A stretch of DNA of 8,126 nucleotides from Rhodospirillales bacterium (GCA_903644035.1 CAHJXG010000594.1:1-8126), one strand, 5' to 3'; shown: positions 1 through 7,654, numbered from the stretch's first letter. The notes: a model not told the origin generated them from the letters alone. Program-made: numbers and translations.

Positions 1-701
1 CGCGGCCCCAGCGCCTCCATCCGGCGCAGGATGGCCGCGGCCCGCCCCGTGAGGTAGGGACTGGGGTTTGCGGCGGACCAATGCAGCGGGTTGGGCAGCA
101 CGACGGCGAGCCGGGCCGCCTGCAGCGGCGTGAGCTGGGAGGCCGGCCGGTGGAAGAAGCGCTGTGACGCGGCCTCCGCCCCATAGATGCCGGGGCCGAA
201 CTCGACGCTGTTGAGATAGACCTCCAGCACCCGCCGCTTCGGCCAGGCGAGCGCGATCTGCGGCGTCAGCGCCGCCTCGGCCAGCTTGCGCACGATGTCG
301 CGCCCGGGCCACAGGAACACGTTCTTCGCCACCTGCATGGTGATGGTGCTGGCGCCCCGCGGGCGGGCGCCGCGCCACCAGGCGGCGACCTGGCCGAGCA
401 GCGCCGCCTCGTCGAAGCCCAGGCGCTCCTCGCAGAACAGGTTGTCCTCCGACGCGACCACCGCGCGCGCCAAGGCGGGAGACATGCGCTCCAGGGGAAC
501 CCAGTCGTGCTGCCACCCGTGGCCCTGCGCCGCGCGGACGGCCATCAGCGGGGTCGCGGGCACGGGCACGAAGCGGAACGCCAGCACGAGCAGGGACGGC
601 AGCAGCATGGCGCCGAGCAGCCCGCCCAGTACGACCCGGCGCCACCGCCCGCCGCCTGGGCGTCCCGGCGGCGCCGCTGGAGGGTCCTTGCGGGACGTCA
701 A
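1..701 (-). CDS. mtgA: Monofunctional biosynthetic peptidoglycan transglycosylase (C-terminus beyond window)
   Basis: The product is a GT51-family glycosyltransferase that polymerises lipid II into glycan strands at the periplasmic face of the inner membrane, without a transpeptidase domain. The reverse-strand translation shows a basic N-terminus (RWRR), one membrane anchor (about residues 33-54), the catalytic Glu in SED (E85), the motif GASTITMQ (residues 116-123; the family usually has GxSTITQQ), KNVFLWPGR, RK, and EVYLNSVEFGPGIYG (from E160). It then runs through a typical MtgA tail (AASQRFFHRPASQLT, LPNPLHW) to the window edge at about residue 233, close to the usual family length, so little is missing. 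No ATG lies before the membrane helix. TTG at 701 is the only reasonable start, with a GGCGGGG stretch upstream, and the frame is closed by a stop at 762-764. The gene is divergent from the plus-strand operon beginning at 955. Identity is secure; the exact start is not. Confidence 0.93.
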   Translation of the reverse strand, partial: MTSRKDPPAAPPGRPGGGRWRRVVLGGLLGAMLLPSLLVLAFRFVPVPATPLMAVRAAQGHGWQHDWVPLERMSPALARAVVASEDNLFCEERLGFDEAALLGQVAAWWRGARPRGASTITMQVAKNVFLWPGRDIVRKLAEAALTPQIALAWPKRRVLEVYLNSVEFGPGIYGAEAASQRFFHRPASQLTPLQAARLAVVLPNPLHWSAANPSPYLTGRAAAILRRMEALGP

Positions 702-954
702 ACGGCTGCGCCCCGCCGTTGCTGGGCGGGTGGCTTGATCTTGGCCGCCTGGGTTCCAACCTTATTGCGCAACTGATCCGGGCCCCTCTGGCAGGGACGC
801 CGGCGTGCCGGCCAACCCTGCGATGTCGGATCGCCTTGTGCCACGCCGAGACGTGGGGCGCATGGCTGTTGCCCTGGCCCGGAGCGCCGGCTCCACGCGC
901 AATGGCCTCGCCTCCTGTCCGGCATGGGATCCATTGCGAAGGAGTCCGAGAACG
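702..954. other. Intergenic region between divergent mtgA and the 955 operon
   Basis: About 250 bases with no convincing gene. The frame of the 955 gene stays open back to an ATG at 805, but that extension (basic, Cys/Arg-rich, no fold) looks unlike a real N-terminus. The region should hold divergent promoters. A TTGATC at 735-740 and a TTATTG at 762-767 are too far apart to form a standard sigma-70 pair. A perfect 10-base palindrome (ACGCCGGCGT, 797-806) and a 5-bp hairpin (CCACG 841-845 with CGTGG 852-856) are present, but both are within chance expectation in DNA this GC-rich. Confidence 0.4.
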
Positions 955-1263
955 ATGGCCGATCCTGACACGATTGACGAACGCCCGATGCGCCGCCTGC
1001 TGGCCGGGTTGCCCGGGCCGGTGCGCCGGGGCGTCGAGTGGCTGCGCCGTCCGGGAGCCGGATGGGTGCGGATCCCGCTGGGCGTGGCGCTCATCCTGGG
1101 CGGCCTCGTCGGGTTCCTTCCCATCCTTGGCTTCTGGATGCTTCCGCTCGGCGCCCTGCTGCTTGCGGAGGACGTGCCTTTCCTGAAAAAACCCACGCTG
1201 CGCGCGCTTGGCGCGGTGCAGGGTTGGTGGGACCGGCGCCGCGGGCGCGCAGGGGGGCCGTGA
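955..1263 (+). CDS. Small two-helix membrane protein, PGPGW-like
   Basis: A 102-residue protein of unknown function. The first ~45 residues are hydrophilic and rich in Arg and Pro. Two hydrophobic helices follow, roughly residues 46-62 (IPLGVALILGGLVGFLP) and 63-78 (ILGFWMLPLGALLL), then AEDVPFLKKP and a basic tail. The pattern of helix, turn with Pro/Gly, GxW/GFWxxPLGxxLLAxDxPFxxxP resembles the short putative transmembrane PGPGW family; this assignment is by pattern only. The ATG at 955 is chosen because GAAGGAG lies at 938-944, ten bases ahead, and the longer reading has no such site. Its stop (TGA 1261-1263) is one base before the terC start, so the two are probably co-transcribed. A role linked to TerC or to envelope or metal stress is inference from position. 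Confidence 0.75.
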   Translation: MADPDTIDERPMRRLLAGLPGPVRRGVEWLRRPGAGWVRIPLGVALILGGLVGFLPILGFWMLPLGALLLAEDVPFLKKPTLRALGAVQGWWDRRRGRAGGP

Positions 1264-1264
1264 G

Positions 1265-2038
1265 ATGGACGTGCTGATGAACGAGGTCATGGCCTGGCTC
1301 GCGGATCCTCAGGTGTGGGCGAGCCTGCTGACGCTCACGCTCCTCGAGGTGGTGCTCGGCATCGACAACCTGATCTTCGTGTCGATCCTCGCGGGCCGGC
1401 TGCCGCCGGCGCGGCAGGCGTCGGCGCGCCGGATCGGCCTGACGCTGGCGCTGGCGATGCGCCTCGTGCTGCTGGCCGCGATCTCGTGGATCACGCAGCT
1501 CACCGCGCCGGTGTTCGCCGTCGCCGGGCACGATGTGTCCTGGCGCGACCTGGTCCTGATCGGCGGCGGGCTGTTCCTGGTCTACAAGGGCACTCAGGAG
1601 ATCCACGCGCGCATCGAGGGGGAGGGTGAGCATGGCGCCACTCCTGTGGCCCATGCGAGCTTCGCGGGCACCATCGTGCAGATCGGCCTGCTCGACATCG
1701 TGTTCTCGCTCGACAGCGTCATCACGGCGGTGGGCATGGCGAACCAGCTTTCGGTCATGGTGACGGCGGTGGTGATCGCGATGGTGGTCATGCTGCTCGC
1801 CTCCGGCCCGGTGTCCGGCTTCGTCAACCGGCATCCCACGGTGAAGATGCTGGCGCTCAGCTTCCTGCTGCTGATCGGCATGACCTTGATCGCCGACGGC
1901 TCCGGCGCGCACGTGCCGAAGGGCTACATCTACGCCGCCATCGGGTTCTCCGTGCTGGTGGAGGTGCTGAACCAGCTCGCCGGGCGGCGGCGCCGGGCCT
2001 TGCCTCCCGCCGCGGCGCGGACGACAACGGCGCCATGA
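1265..2038 (+). CDS. TerC-family integral membrane protein
   Basis: A 257-residue multi-pass inner-membrane protein of the TerC family. Members are tied to tellurite resistance and, in several bacteria, to manganese efflux or metalation of exported proteins. Family signatures are all present: EVVLGIDN at residues 28-35 (acidic residues inside the first helix), DIVFSLDS starting at D144, HPTVKMLALSFLLLIG starting at H190, and HVPKGYIYAAIGFSVLVE before a basic, Arg-rich C-terminus. The loop after the third helix contains an acidic/His stretch (EGEGEHG) that could face metal. Start ATG 1265 has AGGGGGG at 1251-1257 at good spacing; ATG 1277 is a weaker alternative. The stop overlaps the next start as ATGA (2035-2038), implying translational coupling. 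The family call is firm; the substrate cannot be read from sequence, so no gene symbol is given. Confidence 0.93.
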   Translation: MDVLMNEVMAWLADPQVWASLLTLTLLEVVLGIDNLIFVSILAGRLPPARQASARRIGLTLALAMRLVLLAAISWITQLTAPVFAVAGHDVSWRDLVLIGGGLFLVYKGTQEIHARIEGEGEHGATPVAHASFAGTIVQIGLLDIVFSLDSVITAVGMANQLSVMVTAVVIAMVVMLLASGPVSGFVNRHPTVKMLALSFLLLIGMTLIADGSGAHVPKGYIYAAIGFSVLVEVLNQLAGRRRRALPPAAARTTTAP

Positions 2039-2904
2039 GTCCCGGTTATCTGCCCTTCGCCGGCGCGCTGCGCCTGCCGGCCTTCGTCTGCGACAACTGC
2101 GGCTATTGGCAGCGGCACTTCGCCGTCCCGCCATCCTGCCCCATGTGCCTGGATGCCCGCCACGTGGTGCCCCAGGACGGCTGGCGGTTCTGGACGCGGG
2201 AGGAGGCGCAGGCGCGCTTTCCCTGCCATTGGGCCGAGGTCGAACCCGGCGTGTGGCGCTTCTGGAACGAGCCGGTGAGCGGCATCGGCCCCAGCGCCTA
2301 CCTGATCCAGACGTCCCAAGGCAACATGGGCTTCGAGGGCTGCCCGGTGTTCAGCGAGGCCGCTCTCCGCCACATCGCAGACCTCGGGGGCGTGCAGGTG
2401 CTGGCGGCCTCCCACCCGCACGCCTACGGCGCGCTGTGGCAGCTGCAGGACCGCTTTGACCCGGAGCTTGCGCTGCATCCCGGCGACCTCGAATGGTCTG
2501 GCGCCTTGCAGGTGAGCTGGCCGTTCGACGACGTGCTGGAGCCGCTGCCGGGCCTCATGCTGCACCTGACGGCCGGGCACTTCGCCGGGCACACGGTGCT
2601 GCATGACCGGGCGCGCCGCATCCTGTTCTGCGGCGACGCGCTGAAGTTCGAGCTGGACCCGGCGGATGCGCGCCGGGCGCTGACCATCTCCGCCCACAAG
2701 GCGTTTGTCCGCGGCATCCCGCTCACGCCGAACGAATTGCACCGCTACCGGGCGGTGTTCGCGCCGCTCGACTTCACGCAGACCTGGACCCCGTTCGAGC
2801 AGGCGGCCAACAGCGGCCGGATGGAGGCGCTGGCGCTGATCGACGCCATGCTGGCGACCCGGCCGCACGCGGCGCCGATGCCGCTGGACCGGCTGCGGGG
2901 GTAG
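2035..2904 (+). CDS. Zinc-ribbon / MBL-fold metallo-hydrolase-like protein with incomplete metal motif
   Basis: A 289-residue cytoplasmic protein with two parts. The N-terminus carries two CxxC pairs (C19-C22 and C35-C38) in the setting CDNCGYW...CPMCLDAR, a rubredoxin-like or zinc-ribbon knuckle. The rest reads as a metallo-beta-lactamase fold: a strand pair around SAYLIQTSQGNMGFEG, then SHPHAYG (H127, H129), GHFAGHTVLH (H182, H186), FCGDALKF (D201) and a late His in ISAHKAF. The canonical HxHxDH motif is reduced to HxHxYG, so the Asp and third His of the first site are absent. The protein may bind one metal, use another ligand set, or be non-catalytic. The start is fixed by the ATGA overlap with terC; there is no strong Shine-Dalgarno, which fits coupling. 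Fold assignment is by motif order; no substrate can be named. Confidence 0.8.
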   Translation: MSPGYLPFAGALRLPAFVCDNCGYWQRHFAVPPSCPMCLDARHVVPQDGWRFWTREEAQARFPCHWAEVEPGVWRFWNEPVSGIGPSAYLIQTSQGNMGFEGCPVFSEAALRHIADLGGVQVLAASHPHAYGALWQLQDRFDPELALHPGDLEWSGALQVSWPFDDVLEPLPGLMLHLTAGHFAGHTVLHDRARRILFCGDALKFELDPADARRALTISAHKAFVRGIPLTPNELHRYRAVFAPLDFTQTWTPFEQAANSGRMEALALIDAMLATRPHAAPMPLDRLRG

Positions 2905-3090
2905 GCTGCGGCCCTTTTTAGGGCGGCGCTGCACGGCGGCTTGGAGCTTTGGCTGCGGTCTGACAGAGGCTGAAGGGCGGACGACTTTTACACCGAGCTT
3001 TTGAAGGGCCAACCCGAAAACGTTTCGTTTCCGCTTGCATATCGTTTCGAACAAATAGAGAACATTTGCGAATGAATAGGCAGGCGGCGA
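2905..3090. other. Left edge of the low-GC islet, with a possible coding remnant
   Basis: No intact gene. Base composition drops sharply from about 2985: positions 3001-3060 are about 45% G+C by hand count, against about 70% in the flanking genes. The octamer GGCTGCGG occurs three times near the boundary (2891, 2904, 2951), which may be chance. One frame from 2974 to a TGA at 3073-3075 gives a protein-like stretch (DDFYTELLKGQPENVSFP, then a run ending IENICE) with no start codon. It could be the tail of a lost gene. No tRNA, integrase or clear attachment repeat is visible here. Confidence 0.4.
3049..3063. promoter_or_regulatory. Candidate LexA (SOS) box, GAAC-N7-GAAC
   Basis: The sequence GAACAAATAGAGAAC matches exactly the direct-repeat LexA operator known from alphaproteobacteria (GTTC-N7-GTTC on the opposite strand). 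It ends 27 bases before the ATG of the gp10-like gene and overlaps a weak promoter-like pair (TTGCAT 3035-3040, TAGAGA 3056-3061), the usual place for a repressor site. By chance, 8 fixed bases would turn up about 0.25 times in both strands of a window this size. The position is therefore suggestive, not proof. In one reading frame the same bases are sense codons of a possible gene remnant. Confidence 0.5.
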
Positions 3091-3798
3091 ATGGGTTCAA
3101 AGATTTCAGGACTGAACGAACTTCGCGAACACCTTGAACGCCTGCGCCCCGAGGAGGTGATGGCGCGAGCACTGGCCGAGCAAGCTGCGCGCATGGCGGC
3201 AAGCGTGCGGGACGGCTTGTCGGAGCCGTCAGGCGCCGCCAGGCACGACGAACCCTGACTGCGAAGCGGGGCGTTGCGCGACAGCGTGGGCATGGAGGCG
3301 GATGGGTTGCAGGCTGTAGTCGGCAGCAGCGACCCGGCAGCCGTGCCGCAGGAGATGGGGACGGTCAAAATGCCGGCCCGGCCCTTTCTGGCACCCGTGG
3401 CAGCGGGGATGGGGCAGGACGTAGCCCGGGCAATTGGCGCCAGGGTGGCGGCGGCGTTGCGGGGCGACACCGACGTTGCCGTCCCACCGGCATGGGCCCC
3501 GTCCGCAGAAACGGTCTCATCCGGTCCGCACGCGGCTCCTCCGCTTGCAGCAACGGCCAAAACGACCCTCCGACCAAAGAGCGGCATTGTTCTGGCCGGA
3601 GATATCGCTTCGGACTTAGAGGCTCTTGGCGGAGGAATGCCTCGCTCGGTTCCCACGAAAAAAGGCGCAGCACCGTTCATCTTTCCGAACGGGATGATTT
3701 TGAGGTTTGATCTTCAGTCCGGCCAATACCTCGATGGGCAAGTATTTCATATCAATCTGGAACAGGGCGGCATGAACCTTCATATACCACTGAAATAA
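3091..3798 (+). pseudogene. HK97-gp10-like phage tail-completion protein with toxin-like C-terminus, interrupted by in-frame TGA
   Basis: A single frame of 235 codons is broken only by TGA at 3256-3258 (codon 56). The 5' part (55 residues, MGSKISGLNELREHLERL...) has the typical opening of HK97 gp10-type tail-completion proteins. The 3' part continues the same domain: SGALRDSV, VGSSDPAAVPQEMGT, then MPARPFLAP at residues 94-102, the usual gp10 end. The stop lies in HDEP-stop-LRSGALRDS, where relatives typically have P-W-x-x-SGALR, so TGG to TGA is the simplest change. After the gp10 domain comes a Pro/Ala-rich linker (about 130-190), then a compact C-terminal block (about 196-235) with FPNGM, FDL, FHINLE and NLHIPLK. 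That arrangement is unlike ordinary gp10 and like the variable tip of polymorphic toxins. ATG 3091 has AGGCGG upstream. Either a nonsense-inactivated gene or one expressed by readthrough. Confidence 0.72.
3274..3798 (+). CDS. Remaining open 3' part: end of gp10 domain plus toxin-like C-terminal domain
   Basis: If the TGA at 3256 is obeyed, this is the part that could still be translated on its own, from TTG 3274 (weak AGCGGGG at 3265-3271), ATG 3292 or ATG 3370. None has a strong ribosome site, so independent expression is doubtful. It keeps the second half of the gp10 fold (SSDPAAVPQEMGT, MPARPFLAP), the linker and the whole C-terminal block. The last 40 residues carry two histidines in similar settings (FHINLE and LHIPLK) that could be catalytic in a small nuclease-type toxin; no named toxin family is recognised with certainty. 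Its TAA stop is 11 bases before the TPR gene, whose Shine-Dalgarno overlaps it, as expected for a toxin followed directly by its partner. Confidence concerns expression as a separate protein. Confidence 0.4.
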   Translation: MRDSVGMEADGLQAVVGSSDPAAVPQEMGTVKMPARPFLAPVAAGMGQDVARAIGARVAAALRGDTDVAVPPAWAPSAETVSSGPHAAPPLAATAKTTLRPKSGIVLAGDIASDLEALGGGMPRSVPTKKGAAPFIFPNGMILRFDLQSGQYLDGQVFHINLEQGGMNLHIPLK

Positions 3799-3809
3799 GG
3801 GGAAAAAGC

Positions 3810-4160
3810 ATGAGAGTGGATTTCAACGTGCTGGAGCAAAGGGCGCGTGAGTTGGTGGAAAGCTCTCGCTGGAAGGAGGCGATGCGGATCTACTTGTTCA
3901 TGGCCGATGGAGACCCGTCTCTTGACGCCGGCTACTTGGGTGAAAAGATCGCCGAATGTTACGAGGCGCTTGGCGACCCGCATTCGGCCCGTTACTGGTA
4001 TGGACGGGCGGTTGAGGAGAACCCCGAAGTGCGGACAAAAAGCGTCGCCGCGAGAAAGCGGCTTTCAGGATTTGGCATTGACGACCTGGTGCCGAAACGA
4101 GCGTTCCTGGACGGGTATCCGAGCGCCGCTGTCGAGAAGCGGGAGGGGCCAAGCATTTGA
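3810..4160 (+). CDS. Small TPR-like helical protein, candidate immunity/partner protein
   Basis: A 116-residue, mostly helical soluble protein. Two TPR-like helix pairs can be seen: about residues 6-40 (LEQRARELVESSRWKEAMRI, then YLFMADGDP) and about 41-74 (AGYLGEKIAECYEALGDPHS, then ARYWYGRAVEENPE). The second fits the TPR pattern well, with Gly, Ala, Tyr, Ala and Pro in the expected places. The tail (GFGIDDLVPKRAFLDGYP) is not repeat-like. It has no signal peptide or membrane segment. Start ATG 3810 has a strong AAGGGG at 3797-3802, seven bases upstream and overlapping the toxin stop, so the two genes are one transcript. TPR proteins are protein-binding scaffolds. Placement between a toxin tip and an Imm42-like gene suggests it binds or neutralises the toxin, but this is inference. 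The gene is intact although its upstream neighbour is broken. Confidence 0.8.
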   Translation: MRVDFNVLEQRARELVESSRWKEAMRIYLFMADGDPSLDAGYLGEKIAECYEALGDPHSARYWYGRAVEENPEVRTKSVAARKRLSGFGIDDLVPKRAFLDGYPSAAVEKREGPSI

Positions 4161-4191
4161 GCAAGCCGCAAGAGGGCGTCAGTCCACGGAT

Positions 4192-4725
4192 GTGATCGGT
4201 GACCCTGAAGTCTTCGCGGTCCAACTCGATTGGGACCGCAGGCCGACCTACAAGCCTTGGATGTATGGCGTGTTCTGCGTATTCATCTGCGGCGAGCAGC
4301 TTGGGTCATCATGGAACCAAGCGACCCTGAACAGCGTCATGGCCGAACTGCACGGATGGAGAAAAACCATCGGGCTACGATGCGCCCCGGCACTGATGGC
4401 AGCCGACCCCGTGACGGCGTTCCTGAGCATTGAGGAGGAAGCGTACGGGTTGGAGCACCTGGAGGACAAACTTCCGCCGGGGTTCGCGCCCGTTCCCGTG
4501 CCTGACCGAACCGCGTTCGAGATCTTCGACGTCGATGGCTTGGACGATTACCGGATCTACTGCGTGGAGGACGACACCACCAGCCGCCTGCCGTATGCGA
4601 AAATGGGAGAGCTGCCGCGGGAGTGCCGGGTGTCGCGCGCCGTGCTGGCCGACGTCATGGAACGGGCCATCGAACGGCTCGATGGCTGGTTCCAGCAGTT
4701 GCCGGAACCGCCCAGGGAGCGTTGA
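4192..4725 (+). CDS. Imm42-like immunity protein
   Basis: A 177-residue cytoplasmic protein resembling the Imm42 family of polymorphic-toxin immunity proteins. The evidence is the opening (V/M)IGDPEVFAVQLDW, the aromatic block PWMYGVFCVFICGEQLGS (about residues 22-39), a middle segment with LSIEEEAYG, and the C-terminal pattern FEIFDVDGLDDYRI...ECRVSRAVLADVMERAIERL. Recognition is from recalled family pattern, not from a search. GTG 4192 is chosen because it puts IGDP at the very N-terminus as in the family; the frame stays open upstream, but that stretch overlaps the TPR gene and reads as shadow sequence. The only purine-rich site (AGAGGG 4171-4176) is distant, so translation may depend on the TPR gene, whose stop is 31 bases upstream. 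Imm42 genes normally sit beside a toxin, which supports reading the 3091-3798 gene as a toxin carrier. Confidence 0.72.
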   Translation: MIGDPEVFAVQLDWDRRPTYKPWMYGVFCVFICGEQLGSSWNQATLNSVMAELHGWRKTIGLRCAPALMAADPVTAFLSIEEEAYGLEHLEDKLPPGFAPVPVPDRTAFEIFDVDGLDDYRIYCVEDDTTSRLPYAKMGELPRECRVSRAVLADVMERAIERLDGWFQQLPEPPRER

Positions 4726-4755
4726 TCGGGCGGAGCGCAGGCCGATGCCGACGGG

Positions 4756-4786
4756 TTGATCGTGTCTCTGCGCGGCATCACCTAAA
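4756..4786 (+). promoter_or_regulatory. Weak candidate promoter for hsp20-lon
   Basis: TTGATC (4756-4761) and CCTAAA (4781-4786) are separated by 19 bases, giving a loose match to a sigma-32-like or sigma-70-like promoter. Transcription from just downstream would give an mRNA leader of about 90 bases before the hsp20 GTG, a size that suits a structured thermosensing leader. The -10 element is poor and the spacing long, so this is only a guess guided by position. Confidence 0.25.
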
Positions 4787-4800
4787 CAGGGATGGCAGCC

Positions 4801-4885
4801 CCGCGCCGCGCGGAGCCAACCAACGGGCGGCGGCCGTCGCATTCACGGCGATGCCCCCGCCATTCTAGATAAGGAGGCCGCCGTG
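4801..4885 (+). promoter_or_regulatory. Candidate ROSE-like RNA thermometer in the hsp20 leader
   Basis: The leader can form a hairpin that hides the ribosome site. CACGGCG (4844-4850) pairs perfectly with CGCCGTG (4879-4885), which includes the whole GTG start codon. After a 2-base bulge (AT 4851-4852), GCCCCC (4853-4858) pairs with GGAGGC (4873-4878), the Shine-Dalgarno core, with one internal C-A mismatch opposite A4875. The loop is 14 bases (4859-4872). A small perfect hairpin (CCGCG-CCG-CGCGG, 4801-4813) lies upstream. ROSE elements before small heat-shock genes in alphaproteobacteria share this logic: an imperfect start-proximal stem that melts on heating. GC-rich sequence folds easily, so this is a structural prediction by eye. 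Confidence 0.5.
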
Positions 4886-5271
4886 CCCCGGACCCCAGCC
4901 AACCTGATGTGGGCCGACGCCCTCGCCCTCGTGGCGCGCGCCGACCGCCTGAACCGCGAGTTCTTCCGTCCCGCCGCGACCGGGTGGGAGCCGCCGGTCG
5001 ATCTGCTGGAGACGCCGGGCGAGCTGATCCTGATTGCCGCTTTGCCGGGCGTGCGCGTGTCGGATGTCGAGCTGGTCATCTCGCACCGCGAGCTTGCCAT
5101 CGTCGGCACGCACCGGCTTCCGGCGCTGCCCGGCTCCACACGGGTCCACCGCATGGAGTTGCCGCACGGACCGTTTGAGCGGCGCATCGCCCTGCCACCC
5201 GGCACGTTCGAACTGGCCCGCCGCGACCTGGCGGACGGCTGCCTGACCATCGTTCTGCGAAAGATGCCGTG

Positions 5272-5272
<1 letters not shown>
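4883..5272 (+). CDS. Hsp20/alpha-crystallin family small heat-shock protein
   Basis: A 129-residue small heat-shock chaperone that would bind unfolding proteins in the cytoplasm without ATP. A short N-terminal arm (1-34) leads into the alpha-crystallin domain (about 35-129): WEPPVDLLETPGELILIAAL, PGV, SDVELVISHRELAIVGTHR, then FERRIALPPG and the final strand DLADGCLTIVLRK, which replaces the usual A-x-NGVL-x-I. The chain ends straight after the domain, so the C-terminal I-x-I tail that links dimers into large oligomers is missing; it may form smaller assemblies. GTG 4883 is preceded by a near-perfect Shine-Dalgarno AAGGAGG (4871-4877) five bases away, and both can be masked by the leader hairpin. 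Its stop shares one base with the lon start (TGATG), making a chaperone-protease unit. Confidence 0.92.
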
Positions 5273-7617
<2,345 letters not shown>

Positions 7618-7626
<9 letters not shown>

Positions 7627-7654
7627 CCCCGCTGCCCGGCCCGCCTCACAGCGG
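7618..7654. terminator. Possible hairpins in the convergent lon / dioxygenase gap
   Basis: Two inverted repeats lie where the genes converge: GGGGC-GTA-GCCCC (7618-7630, spanning the lon stop) and CCGCTG (7629-7634) with CAGCGG (7649-7654) over a 14-base loop. They share two bases, so only one can form at a time. Neither is followed by a T-run on either strand, so a classical intrinsic terminator is not supported. They could still slow polymerase or protect mRNA 3' ends. Confidence 0.22.

Noticed and set aside
805..954. A 50-residue N-terminal extension of the small membrane protein
   Set aside because: The sequence is unstructured and basic, no ribosome site precedes ATG 805, and GAAGGAG precedes the internal ATG 955.
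2908..2925. A GCCC-TTTTTA-GGGC hairpin after the MBL gene as terminator
   Set aside because: The stem has only four pairs, the T-run sits in the loop and not after the stem, and flanking bases do not extend the pairing.
2891..2958. Three copies of GGCTGCGG as possible attachment or insertion repeats
   Set aside because: The first copy is inside the MBL coding sequence, spacing is irregular (13 and 47 bases), and no matching copy was seen at the right end of the islet.
1091..3054. Two long minus-strand frames opposite terC and the MBL gene (1091-2134 and 1930-3054)
   Set aside because: Their composition is repetitive His/Arg/Gln with no recognisable motif, and they lie antisense to well-supported genes.
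3847..4191. An upstream extension of the Imm42-like frame through the TPR gene
   Set aside because: It overlaps the TPR gene almost fully and reads as Arg/Trp-rich shadow sequence; family similarity begins at GTG 4192.
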